64,000 nucleotides of DNA from Bacteroides faecis MAJ27 (GCF_900106755.1 NZ_FNNN01000019.1:46659-110658), one strand, 5' to 3'. Positions 45,374 to 53,571 are shown, counted from the first letter of the stretch. Made by a program: numbers and translations. Notes: generated from the letters alone by a model not told the origin.

Positions 45374-46030
45374 ATGAAAAAACGTTTGAACATTCTCTGC
45401 ATATTGGTATTCATAGTTTTGGGACTTTCCCTATATACCACAGGATACCAGTTTGGAACAGGTATGAAAGCCGGCATGAGTCTGGCCAAAGAACAGCACA
45501 AAGAGCCGAAGCAATGCGACGGTACCATGCTGGCAGGTGATTTCCGGTTTGTAGATGTCGTACCTACAATCGCTATGATCAAACCGGACACGATCATCAA
45601 TGCCCAAAGCAAAGAGAAAGTGCCCGTCATGTATACGCAAATGGCTGTGCGCATTGGGAAAGACGTGAATTACAGTTACCTGATTATCAGTAGTTCCTGC
45701 TCATTAATGAATACATTGCTCACCATTTCAGCACTCATCATCTTTGTCATGCTGATTCTGAGCATCAACAAATCACAGATATTTGAATGGAAGAATGTAC
45801 GCCGCCTGCGCTGGCTGGGCAGTTTGCTGATCATTTCCTTTCTATTTTACCTGATTCCTCAAGTTGTCAATTACTGGGGATTAAAAGAAGTATTCGCACT
45901 CGACAAATACATCATTGCTCCCCTGGCGCTACAAGCGACTGATTTATTATTGGGACTTGGCTGTCTGATTGTAGCAGAGACATTCGCTATCGGACTGAAA
46001 ATGAAAGAAGAACAGGAGCTCACGATTTAA
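45374..46030 (+). CDS. DUF2975 membrane protein
   Basis: A 218-residue protein with four predicted membrane helices (about 7-27, 110-135, 150-175, 185-212) and a soluble loop between the first two. The last half matches DUF2975, which is typically encoded next to a small Cro/CI-type regulator, as here (23 bases upstream of the HTH gene). The function is unknown; the pairing suggests a membrane sensor or target controlled by that regulator. Confidence 0.8.
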   Translation: MKKRLNILCILVFIVLGLSLYTTGYQFGTGMKAGMSLAKEQHKEPKQCDGTMLAGDFRFVDVVPTIAMIKPDTIINAQSKEKVPVMYTQMAVRIGKDVNYSYLIISSSCSLMNTLLTISALIIFVMLILSINKSQIFEWKNVRRLRWLGSLLIISFLFYLIPQVVNYWGLKEVFALDKYIIAPLALQATDLLLGLGCLIVAETFAIGLKMKEEQELTI

Positions 46031-46052
46031 CTCAAACCGAGAAAATAGAATT

Positions 46053-46268
46053 ATGGCAATTATAGTAAACCTTGACATCATGATGGCGCGCAGAAAAATC
46101 TCTCTGGGCGAACTGGCGGAGAAAATCGATATCACTCCCGCCAACCTTTCTATATTAAAAACCGGAAAAGCAAAGGCAATCCGCTTCTCCACGCTGGAGG
46201 CCATCTGCAAAGTACTTGACTGCCAACCGGCAGATATATTGGAGTATCAGGAAGAAATTAGTAAATGA
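46053..46268 (+). CDS. Small Cro/CI-type HTH regulator (YozG-like)
   Basis: A 71-residue protein that is almost only a helix-turn-helix: MMARRKISLGELAEKI, DITPANLSILKTGKAKAIRFSTLEAICKVLDCQPADIL. It belongs to the short XRE/YozG type usually paired with DUF2975. It probably represses its own operon, and the TATCGAAAAACA palindromes at 44261-44383 are the likeliest sites. Its position at the end of the unit supports this, but binding is not shown. Confidence 0.88.
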   Translation: MAIIVNLDIMMARRKISLGELAEKIDITPANLSILKTGKAKAIRFSTLEAICKVLDCQPADILEYQEEISK

Positions 46269-46297
46269 AAGGAGTACGAAAGACAGCTGTTTACTTG

Positions 46298-46388
46298 ATT
46301 TTAGGCACGGATAACACGGATTTACGCGGTTTTAAGAGATTATAAGCAACTAAAAACAGCGTAAATCCGTGTTATCCGTGCCTAAAAT
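46298..46388. repeat. 30-bp perfect inverted repeat (REP-like)
   Basis: Arms 46298-46327 and 46359-46388 are perfect reverse complements over 30 bp; the arm contains GGCACGGATAACACGGATTT. The loop is 31 bases. It fills the gap between the convergent HTH and sufE genes, and ends ten bases before the sufE stop. It may act as a terminator in both directions, but its length and sequence suggest a dispersed palindromic element. Confidence 0.85.
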
Positions 46389-46398
46389 GATATGCTTA

Positions 46399-46824
46399 TT
46401 ATTTTCCTTCTTTCGCCTTAAATGCCAGCGCATACATACGTATCTGCTTTACCATCGACAGCAAACCGTTGCTACGTGTAGGAGACAGATGTTCTCTCAG
46501 CCCTATCTTATCTATAAAATAAAGATCAGCATTCAGAATTTCATCAGGTGTATGTCCTGAAAGGACTTTGATTAATAAAGCAATAATTCCTTTTACAATC
46601 AAAGCATCACTTTCCGCATTAAATACGATCTTTCCATCCACCTCGTCCGCCTGAAGCCACACACGGCTCTGGCAGCCTTCGATCAGATTCTGTTCGGTTT
46701 TATATTTTTCATCGAGTGGTTCCTGTTCATTTCCTAAGTCTATGAGCAGCTGGTATCGATCCATCCAGTCATCGAAGTCGCTGAATTCAGCAATTACTTC
46801 GTCTTGTAATTCATTAATTGACAT
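46399..46824 (-). CDS. sufE: SufE-family Fe-S cluster assembly sulfur acceptor
   Basis: A 141-residue SufE-like protein that accepts sulfur from SufS desulfurase. The active Cys is Cys51 in IEGCQSRVWL. Other conserved parts are SDFDDWMDRYQLLIDLG and the C-terminal IGLREHLSPTRSNGLLSMVKQI. Length is typical. The suf genes are not adjacent. Confidence 0.92.
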   Translation of the reverse strand: MSINELQDEVIAEFSDFDDWMDRYQLLIDLGNEQEPLDEKYKTEQNLIEGCQSRVWLQADEVDGKIVFNAESDALIVKGIIALLIKVLSGHTPDEILNADLYFIDKIGLREHLSPTRSNGLLSMVKQIRMYALAFKAKEGK

Positions 46825-46914
46825 GATGATATTTACGATTTACTGTTTAACAATTTATTAATTCAGCACAAAGCTGTCAGGTCTTTGAAGTAACAAAGAA
46901 GCGGACTAACAAGA

Positions 46915-47910
46915 TCACTTTTCATTATAGATTACTTCCAATACCGTCTGTCCGACAGCCTTCAGGGTATTCTTGTCGATATGATCCATAGTATCATTGA
47001 CAGTATGCCAAGTCGGGGTGAAATCACCATCCGGACTGGTGGGAATGATATCAATCGTCTTGATACGCGCCAGACGGTTGATGAACAGATGATCATCCGT
47101 TACCAATCCGCCGTTACCGTCCATGAAAGTTTTTCCGTAACCCAGTTTCTTGGCAGCTTTCCATACTTTCTTATTAATATCCGGTGCAAAATCTTCGGAA
47201 TAACCTTCTTTCATAAATACGCTGCCTTCGCCACCTACCATATCCAGCAAGATGCCGAAACGTGCATTATATCCCTGCACATGAGAATGACGTGCCCAAT
47301 ATTGGGAACCGAGACACCAGAATTCTTCTTTATGCTTTCCTTCATAGAATTGGGGAGCACCATAATCTTCTGCATCCAGCAGGATAATATCTATACCCAG
47401 TTCCGGCTGCTGCTTATTGACCAGACGGGCAATCTCCAACAAAGCACCTACCCCGCTGGCACCGTCGTTTGCCCCCAAAATAGGAGTATGATGATTCTTT
47501 GAGTCAGCATCATTATCCGCCCACGGACGAGTATCCCAATGCGCGAACAATGCTATCCTCTTTTTACTTTCCGGCTTATAAGAACCGATAATATTTCTCG
47601 CTTTCAGCAGGGTACCGTCATAAGCTATGAGGTCCGCATATTGATTAGTAACCTGAGCACCAAAGGCTTCCAGTTGCTCCGCTAAATAATTTCCACAAGC
47701 GACATGCTCTTTCGTATTCGGAACACGGGGACCGAAATCGACCTGATTCTTCACATACAGATAAGCGCTGTCAGCGTCAAATTGAGGTACATTGACCACC
47801 ACTTTTTCATTTTGCTCGTTCGCACTACTTGTCTTACTGCCTCCACCACAAGAAAAGGCAGAAAACATCATAAAGACACTTGCCAATACTATCATAGGTT
47901 TCTTTTTCAT
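46915..47910 (-). CDS. M28-family peptidase / glutaminyl cyclase-like lipoprotein
   Basis: A 331-residue protein from the ATG at 47910 (MKKKPMIVLASVFMM); an in-frame ATG at 47955 would put 15 residues before the signal. The lipobox is SAFSC. The M28 zinc-site segments are present: FAHWDTRPWADND, GANDGASGVGALLE and LLDAEDYG, plus a late DHLFIN. Bacterial members of this shape are either aminopeptidases or glutaminyl-peptide cyclotransferases, which cannot be told apart by eye; Bacteroidetes encode many cyclases that modify N-terminal Gln after signal cleavage. It lies 20 bases before the LD-carboxypeptidase stop, on the same strand. Confidence 0.82.
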   Translation of the reverse strand: MKKKPMIVLASVFMMFSAFSCGGGSKTSSANEQNEKVVVNVPQFDADSAYLYVKNQVDFGPRVPNTKEHVACGNYLAEQLEAFGAQVTNQYADLIAYDGTLLKARNIIGSYKPESKKRIALFAHWDTRPWADNDADSKNHHTPILGANDGASGVGALLEIARLVNKQQPELGIDIILLDAEDYGAPQFYEGKHKEEFWCLGSQYWARHSHVQGYNARFGILLDMVGGEGSVFMKEGYSEDFAPDINKKVWKAAKKLGYGKTFMDGNGGLVTDDHLFINRLARIKTIDIIPTSPDGDFTPTWHTVNDTMDHIDKNTLKAVGQTVLEVIYNEK

Positions 47911-47980
47911 CGTCCTTTTATCTATTGAGGCTCCAAAATTAGTCATTTTCAGCACAGTATCGTTCAGATAGAATAGATTA

Positions 47981-48889
47981 TTAACAAATAAACTTTAACT
48001 CGACATTCTTCTTTCCGACGGTAAATTCCACTTTTGCGCCATTGATAAGCGGCAGGTTATACGTCACGTGCCCCACCGGGAAGTTAAAACAAACCGGATA
48101 ATCATACTCTTTCACCAGGTCTGCCAATGCTGCATAAAGCTCCTTACCCAGCGAACAATCTTCTTCATATTCGGTAAACTGCCCGATAATGAGTCCGGAT
48201 AACTTTTCAAGTACACCGCCCAGCTTCAGGTTGTACATCATACGCTCAATCGCATGAGGGCGTTCGCTCACATCTTCGATAAACAAGACCGTTCCTTCTG
48301 CCGGAAGATCATAAGGAGTTCCCCGCAGTCCATAGGCCACTGCCATGTTTCCGCCTCGCAGAGTTCCCTGTGCAGTACCTTGTTTATTCAGTTTATGCTT
48401 TTCGCATGTATAAGCGGGCAGATTACCGAACAGGATATCTTTCAGATAGGCCACGCAAGGATCATCTTCCGGTTCCACAGTCAGATGGCGTGCCATCAGC
48501 GAATGCAAAGAGGCATAACCATTCTTCTGAAACAGGTTATGCAAGGCAGTGATGTCACTGAACCCCAACAACCATTTCGGATGTTCGCGAAAGGCAGTGA
48601 AATCTATCTTATCAATTAAATGTACAACACCGTATCCGCCACGACTGCAAAAAATGGCTTTCACCTTCGGATCATTCATCGCATCCTGCAAATCGCTCAA
48701 CCGCTGTTTGACCGTCCCCGCATAGCGTCCGGAAGACCCTCCGGCATGTTTTCCTATGGCGACTTTCAAGCCCCACGATTCAATCCGTTTCTTTGCACCT
48801 TTCAGAAACTGTTTGTCGATCTTGCTGGAAGGTGATATTATGACTACTTTATCGCCCTTCTGTAAAAAAGGAGGAAGTTGAATTTTCAT
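47981..48889 (-). CDS. LD-carboxypeptidase (S66)
   Basis: A 302-residue cytoplasmic serine peptidase that cuts the terminal D-Ala from L,D-linked murein tetrapeptides during peptidoglycan recycling. The nucleophile Ser is in FCSRGGYGVVHLID. The Glu and His of the S66 triad lie in VLFIEDVSERPHAIERMM and FPVGHVTYNLPLING. The N-terminal GDKVVIISPSSKID is typical. The gene is ten bases downstream of a GH16 gene and upstream of the M28 gene on the same strand. Confidence 0.9.
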   Translation of the reverse strand: MKIQLPPFLQKGDKVVIISPSSKIDKQFLKGAKKRIESWGLKVAIGKHAGGSSGRYAGTVKQRLSDLQDAMNDPKVKAIFCSRGGYGVVHLIDKIDFTAFREHPKWLLGFSDITALHNLFQKNGYASLHSLMARHLTVEPEDDPCVAYLKDILFGNLPAYTCEKHKLNKQGTAQGTLRGGNMAVAYGLRGTPYDLPAEGTVLFIEDVSERPHAIERMMYNLKLGGVLEKLSGLIIGQFTEYEEDCSLGKELYAALADLVKEYDYPVCFNFPVGHVTYNLPLINGAKVEFTVGKKNVELKFIC

Positions 48890-48898
48890 ATTTATGCT

Positions 48899-49705
48899 CT
48901 ATTTGAATGATTTCCGTTGATAAAAACGTACCCAGTCCACCTCCATTTCTACCGGAAGGTCTTTGGGATTGACTGCTCCGACCCATGAACCACCCAACTG
49001 CATATCAATCAGTAAATAGAACGGCTGATTGAACGGGAATTGCCCCTCCTTCTGCGTCCGTATACGGGGATAAGTAAACGTATGTACATCGTTGACAAAG
49101 AACGAAAGACTATCCGGATACATTTCGACAGCGAAAACATTGTAACGATCGGGATGGATCACTCCTGTGGAGTGCGACTTGGGATGATTCTTGATACCTA
49201 AAGTATACGTATAATGAGAATGAACCGTCTGGTAAGCGATAGAGTCATCATTCAGACGCTCCATCACATCTATCTCGCCTCCCGACGGCCATTTGGCATT
49301 TTCGGGCAACATCCAGATAGCAGGCCAGGCACCTTTTGCGGCATTCAGCCTGGCACAGATCTCGATCCGTCCGTCAGAAAAAGCCTTTTTACCTTTGGTA
49401 TAAACGCCTCCTGTCAGATAAGGTGCCGTATCATTGGGCAGTGTCTGATTGACAATACCCCTCAGTACCAGTTTGCCTTTACGCATGGCATAGCAGGAAT
49501 CAAAGTCCGTCATATAATTATTCCAGTCGGATTTCCCTCGCGGAATCTTACTCCAGACCTGCGAGTCAAAGTCCTTCCTTTGATTAAAGTTTTCTTCCCA
49601 CACCAGCGACCAGCCGGCAGGAATTCTAGCCGTCGTTTTACAGGAAACGAGCATCCAACAAAGGAGTAATGTGCTAATAAACAATAGGTTTTTGAACTGT
49701 TTCAT
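48899..49705 (-). CDS. GH16-family glycoside hydrolase lipoprotein
   Basis: A 268-residue GH16 enzyme with a lipobox (WMLVSCKTT). The active-site motif ExDxxE is intact in GGEIDVMERLND (about residue 140). Other GH16 strands are VWEENFNQ, GRIEICARLNAAKGAWPAIWMLP and the final VEVDWVRFYQ-like strand. GH16 cleaves beta-1,3/1,4-glucans, galactans or related polysaccharides; no SusCD or sulfatase is adjacent to narrow the substrate. The lipoprotein signal and short length suggest a surface or periplasmic endo-enzyme. Confidence 0.9.
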   Translation of the reverse strand: MKQFKNLLFISTLLLCWMLVSCKTTARIPAGWSLVWEENFNQRKDFDSQVWSKIPRGKSDWNNYMTDFDSCYAMRKGKLVLRGIVNQTLPNDTAPYLTGGVYTKGKKAFSDGRIEICARLNAAKGAWPAIWMLPENAKWPSGGEIDVMERLNDDSIAYQTVHSHYTYTLGIKNHPKSHSTGVIHPDRYNVFAVEMYPDSLSFFVNDVHTFTYPRIRTQKEGQFPFNQPFYLLIDMQLGGSWVGAVNPKDLPVEMEVDWVRFYQRKSFK

Positions 49706-49884
49706 TTTGTTTTAAAGTTTAAGGGGGATTTATTTGCAAAAATACAGGAAAAAACGGTTCGGTGTATATCTACACAGTAAAACAACTGAAATATAACAAA
49801 ATGTTACATAACAGGCGTAACTTTTCGGGTTGCAAGTATTATTTTCTCAATGATTTTTCTGATATTTGCTAAAAATCTAACGTT

Positions 49885-50838
49885 ATGGAACCTATTCAGA
49901 ACTTTGCCCAGCTAACAGCCCATCTTAAAGAACAGAATCGCAGAAAACGCATTGCCGTAGTCTGCGCCAACGATCCCAATACGGAATATGCTATCACCCG
50001 TGCTTTGGAGGAAGGAATTGCAGAGTTCCTTATGATTGGAGACTCGGCTATTCTGGAAAAATATCCCGCACTGAAACAATACCCTGACTATGTGAAAACC
50101 ATTCACATCGAAGATTCGGACGAAGCGGCACGCGAAGCCGTCCGCATCGTGCGTGAAGGAGGAGCGGATATTTTAATGAAAGGCATCATCAACACGGACA
50201 ATCTGCTGCACGCCATCCTCGACAAAGAGAAAGGACTGCTTCCCAAAGGGAAAATCCTCACACACTTGGCCGTGATGGAGATTCCGACTTACCACAAACT
50301 GCTGTTCTTCTCCGATGCCGCAGTGATTCCACGTCCAACGTTGCAACAACGCATAGAAATGATCTGGTATGCCATCTGCACCTGCCGTCATTTCGGCATT
50401 GAACAGCCCCGTGTCGCACTGATACACTGCACCGAGAAAGTCAGCGCCAAGTTTCCGCACTCTTTGGACTATGTGAATATCGTAGAGCTGGCCGAAGCCG
50501 GAGAATTCGGGAATGTAATCATTGACGGTCCGCTGGACGTACGCACTTCCTGCGAACAGGCAAGCGGAGACATCAAAGGCATTGTTTCCCCTATCAACGG
50601 ACAGGCAGACGTGCTGATATTCCCGAATATCGAATCAGGAAACGCTTTCTACAAATCCGTCTCCCTGTTTGCCAACGCGGAAATGGCAGGATTGTTGCAA
50701 GGCCCTATCTGTCCGGTGGTTCTTCCTTCACGAAGCGATTCCGGATTGTCGAAATATTACAGCATCGCAATGGCCTGTCTGCAAGTAGCAGGAGACTGCA
50801 AATGCAGGGAAGAATTTAACAAAAGTCGTAACTCGTAA
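49885..50838 (+). CDS. ptb: Phosphate butyryltransferase
   Basis: A 317-residue member of the phosphate acetyl/butyryltransferase family, interchanging an acyl-CoA with phosphate to form acyl phosphate. Recognisable segments are NRRKRIAVVCANDPNTEYAI, ILMKGIINTDNLLHAIL, VIIDGPLDVRTSCEQA and VSPINGQADVLIFPNIESGN. It lacks the large N-terminal regions of Pta. The butyrate kinase gene follows after 18 bases, so the pair converts an acyl-CoA to the free acid plus ATP. Since many Bacteroides make branched short acids rather than butyrate, isobutyryl- or isovaleryl-CoA may be the natural substrate (inference). Confidence 0.9.
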   Translation: MEPIQNFAQLTAHLKEQNRRKRIAVVCANDPNTEYAITRALEEGIAEFLMIGDSAILEKYPALKQYPDYVKTIHIEDSDEAAREAVRIVREGGADILMKGIINTDNLLHAILDKEKGLLPKGKILTHLAVMEIPTYHKLLFFSDAAVIPRPTLQQRIEMIWYAICTCRHFGIEQPRVALIHCTEKVSAKFPHSLDYVNIVELAEAGEFGNVIIDGPLDVRTSCEQASGDIKGIVSPINGQADVLIFPNIESGNAFYKSVSLFANAEMAGLLQGPICPVVLPSRSDSGLSKYYSIAMACLQVAGDCKCREEFNKSRNS

Positions 50839-50856
50839 TTCCTAAAAATAGATTCT

Positions 50857-51918
50857 ATGAAAATACTGGTCATCAACCCCGGCTCCACATCAACGAAAAT
50901 AGCAGTCTACGAGAATGAAACCCCGTTACTGGTTCGCAATATCAAACATTCGGTGGAAGAATTATCCGTTTATCCGCAGGTGATAGACCAGTTTGAATTT
51001 CGGAAGAACCTGGTCCTTCAGGAGCTGGAAGCGAACGGGATACCTTTCGAGTTCGATGCCGTCATCGGACGCGGCGGATTGGTGAAGCCTATTCCCGGAG
51101 GAGTGTATGAGGTCAACGAAGCAATGAAACGTGATACGCTACACGCCATGCGAACCCACGCCTGTAACTTAGGCGGACTGATTGCGGAAGAACTCGCCAG
51201 TTCCCTCCCCCATTGTCCCGCCTATATCGCCGATCCCGGAGTAGTGGATGAACTGGAAGAGGTAGCACGTATCACAGGCTCGCCGCTCATGCCGAAAATC
51301 ACGATCTGGCATGCCTTGAATCAGAAAGCCATCGCACGTCGTTTTGCCAAAGAGCAAGATACAAAGTACGAAGAGCTAGATCTGGTTATCTGCCATTTGG
51401 GAGGTGGTATTTCCGTAGCAGTCCATCAGCACGGACGGGCCATTGACGCCAACAATGCATTGGACGGTGAAGGTCCTTTCTCACCGGAACGTGCAGGAAC
51501 GCTCCCTGCCGGACAGCTGATCGACCTTTGCTATAGCGGGCAGCTTACCAAAGACGAATTGAAAAAGCGTATTTCCGGTCGTGCCGGATTGACAGCCCAT
51601 CTGGGGACAACCGATGTGCCCGCCATCATTAAATCTATAGAAGAAGGCGACAAGAAAGCGGAACTAATATTGGACGCCATGATCTACAACGTGGCAAAAG
51701 CAATCGGCGGAGCCGCTACCGTACTTTGCGGAAAAGTGGATGCCATTCTGCTGACAGGAGGTATTGCCTATTCGGATTATATTATCTCAAGATTGAAAAA
51801 ACGAATTTCTTTTTTAGCTCCTATACATGTCTATCCCGGGGAAGGAGAAATGGAATCGTTGGCTTATAATGCTTTAGGCGCGTTAAAAGGAGAACTGCCG
51901 GTGCAAATTTATAAGTAA
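50857..51918 (+). CDS. buk: Butyrate kinase
   Basis: A 353-residue ASKHA kinase transferring phosphate from acyl phosphate to ADP. The N-terminal phosphate-1 loop is INPGSTSTKIAVYEN. Further motifs are VIGRGGLVKPIPGGVY, MRTHACNLGGLIAEELA, VICHLGGGISVAVHQHGRAIDANN and ILLTGGIAYSD. Length matches butyrate rather than acetate kinases. Works with the upstream ptb product. Confidence 0.93.
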   Translation: MKILVINPGSTSTKIAVYENETPLLVRNIKHSVEELSVYPQVIDQFEFRKNLVLQELEANGIPFEFDAVIGRGGLVKPIPGGVYEVNEAMKRDTLHAMRTHACNLGGLIAEELASSLPHCPAYIADPGVVDELEEVARITGSPLMPKITIWHALNQKAIARRFAKEQDTKYEELDLVICHLGGGISVAVHQHGRAIDANNALDGEGPFSPERAGTLPAGQLIDLCYSGQLTKDELKKRISGRAGLTAHLGTTDVPAIIKSIEEGDKKAELILDAMIYNVAKAIGGAATVLCGKVDAILLTGGIAYSDYIISRLKKRISFLAPIHVYPGEGEMESLAYNALGALKGELPVQIYK

Positions 51919-51953
51919 TTGCCGGAAGCATCCGTATTCTTTTCATCCGATAG

Positions 51954-52067
51954 AATGCCACCTTGTACCTGCGCGATCCTGAAAAAAATCTGATAGAGTT
52001 CTTTACCCCTCTGGCACCGGAACAATGTAGCCAGGAACTTCTCGAAGAAGATAAGAAATTTCAATAA
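51954..52067 (+). pseudogene. C-terminal relic of a glyoxalase/VOC-family gene
   Basis: Directly after the stop at 51951-51953 a 37-codon frame reads NATLYLRDPEKNLIEFFTPL and ends EEDKKFQ-stop. The core YLRDPEKNLIEF is the conserved last strand of VOC-superfamily proteins (DPxxNxIEF with the metal-ligand Glu). No start codon and no upstream part of the domain is present. It is therefore the tail of a deleted gene downstream of buk. Confidence 0.6.
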
Positions 52068-52158
52068 GGAATATTGCCAAGAAGAAATGAGTTCACACAA
52101 GTGAACCGGGGAAACGACATTGAATGATTCAATCTTATATTAGAAAACTTCCCTATAA

Positions 52159-52252
52159 GTACAAGACTTGCTTCTGACAAGTACTTAAGTTGCCTGACTC
52201 TAGTACTACATTTGAGTAAAAGATGTACAACATCTGAGTGAAAGATGTACCA
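52159..52252. repeat. Tandem array B, 22-bp period (GTAC phase)
   Basis: GTAC recurs at 52159, 52181, 52203, 52225 and 52247, exactly 22 bases apart. The last two units are nearly identical (ACATCTGAGTGAAAGATGT core, itself a dyad ACATCT/AGATGT); the earlier units are more degenerate. Confidence 0.8.
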
Positions 52253-52503
52253 CCTTTATAGTTCACACTATTCTATGGGTATTCTCAGCATTCAGCCCTT
52301 TCAGCCTTGCTCGCAAACGCCTTGATAGAAGGCGATAGCGGCTGAAGGCACTATTTTACACCCTAGTGTAAGGGCATTCTGAGTGGGGAGGGGTAGTTTC
52401 AGTCCTTTCAGCCTCGGTCGTACATAAACCCCAAAGCTGATTGGTTATAGCTATTCTGCTGACAAGTTATAGTTACTCAACACACGGACTGAATTCTGTA
52501 AGC

Positions 52504-52582
52504 CCGGAGATGGCCTTCACTTACCACCGAGATAAAGGTTACTCACTACCGAGATGAAAACGACTCACCACCGAGATGAAAG
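52504..52582. repeat. Tandem array C, 22-bp period (CCGAGAT phase)
   Basis: CCGAGAT occurs at 52527, 52549 and 52571, with a degenerate copy (CCGGAGAT) in phase at 52504. Unit core ACTCACCACCGAGATGAAA. Period exactly 22. Confidence 0.8.
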
Positions 52583-52636
52583 CTGGTGGAATACCGGCTT
52601 ATTCAAATCAATCAATGGATCAATAGTTCAGAAAAA

Positions 52637-52722
52637 AACAGAGGGTCGGTTTACCTCGGACAGAGCCTTTGTTTGTTCCGAACAGAGACTCTGTTTGGAA
52701 TAAATACAGGCTCTGTTGAATC
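52637..52722. repeat. Tandem array D, 22-bp period (ACAGAG phase)
   Basis: ACAGAG occurs at 52638, 52660 and 52682, 22 bases apart, and a fourth, shifted copy (ACAGGCTCTGTT) follows at 52706. The best unit is a dyad, AACAGAGACTCTGTTT. Confidence 0.75.
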
Positions 52723-52962
52723 GGAAATTATTAGCGTTTGAATCAATTCTTTTTCCGGCTGAAAGGGCTGAAGTTACTTACCCCTCTCAGCATACACCAG
52801 AGACGGGGTATAAAATAGTGCTTTCAGCCGCTATCGCCTTCCATCAAAGCGTTTGCGAGCAAGGCTGAAAGGGCTGAATGCGAAATGTCAACACTTTATT
52901 GGAGAGGGCTGTGTTCAGCCCAGATTTGACTCCAAGGAGCCTCAAGAATGAATAGTAGTTGG

Positions 52963-53055
52963 GGATATAGTTCCAGCACGCAGGAGATATAAATCCAATG
53001 TACAGGATATATAGATCCAATGTACAGGGTATATATAGCTTGTGTATTGGATGTT
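52963..53055. repeat. Tandem array E, 22-bp period (ATCCAATG phase)
   Basis: TTCCAGCACGCAGG at 52971, then ATCCAATGTACAGG at 52993 and 53015, are 22 bases apart; a fourth, diverged unit follows with a 24-base step. Each unit contains an ATCC...GGAT dyad and an AT-rich linker. Confidence 0.75.
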
Positions 53056-53199
53056 ATACCCCTCTCAATGGCTGATTGTACATTCATTCCTTATCAGTTA
53101 CGAACAAAAAAAAGAATAATATAATCCTCATAGCCAGTATTATTTGCTTAGATTCTAAACTTTTTGGGCAAAAAAGCCCTTTCAAAGAAATTTTTCTCA

Positions 53200-53293
53200 T
53201 ATCTTTGCAACGTGTTAAGTTAATAAATTGATTAAGGTCGATTTTTGACTGTTTCGAATCGGGAAGTATGGGGGTACTTTCCGATTCTTTTTT
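53200..53293 (+). ncRNA. Candidate orphan small RNA
   Basis: A -7 element TATCTTTG (53200-53207) would start a transcript at about 53214. An intrinsic terminator follows: arms GAATCGGGAAGTA (53256-53268) and TACTTTCCGATTC (53275-53287), 13 bp with one G-T pair, and then six T. No plus-strand gene lies downstream, so an RNA of about 80 nt would be made on its own. The -33 box is weak (TTTC at 53180). It may also be a leader left behind after its gene was lost. Confidence 0.45.
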
Positions 53294-53571
53294 GTATGGG
53301 TAAACTATCATATTCATAATCATTATGTTTTTAAAGATTTTGAACTTACCCGTGCAACGATCATTCAGTACTTTTAGATTCTCTACTGTAATCTTCACAT
53401 TATACATTTCTCCAATTTAGTAAGAGTGCAGTTGAAAGAAGAACCGTCGAAAGAATATAAGCCTTCCCACCAACGCAGATAATCATAGAAAGGCAGAATA
53501 GACTTTTTATACTTCCCCTGCAAAATGTATTTAAAGAACACATCTTTTCGCAGAAAAGCAAAATAACAGAC

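Larger units (their letters stand above)
52288..52881. repeat. Nested long inverted repeat around arrays C and D
   Basis: Outer arms 52288-52363 and 52806-52881 (76 bp each) are reverse complements with a few mismatches; both contain TTTCAGCC, TTGCTCGCAAACG and GGCGATAGCGGCTGAA or its complement. Inner arms 52378-52413 and 52757-52792 repeat the same CTTTCAGCC theme beside a run like GGGGTA. The central 340 bp carry two 22-bp arrays and no reading frame of note. Confidence 0.85.

Noticed and set aside
52288..52881. Insertion sequence bounded by the 76-bp inverted repeats
   Set aside because: No transposase or other frame between the arms, and no visible target duplication; kept only as a repeat.
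53084..53407. 107-codon minus-strand frame near the candidate RNA
   Set aside because: The first 25 residues (MYNVKITVENLKVLN) look protein-like, but the rest is irregular and crosses the terminator stem. At most a decayed fragment, not supported enough to list.
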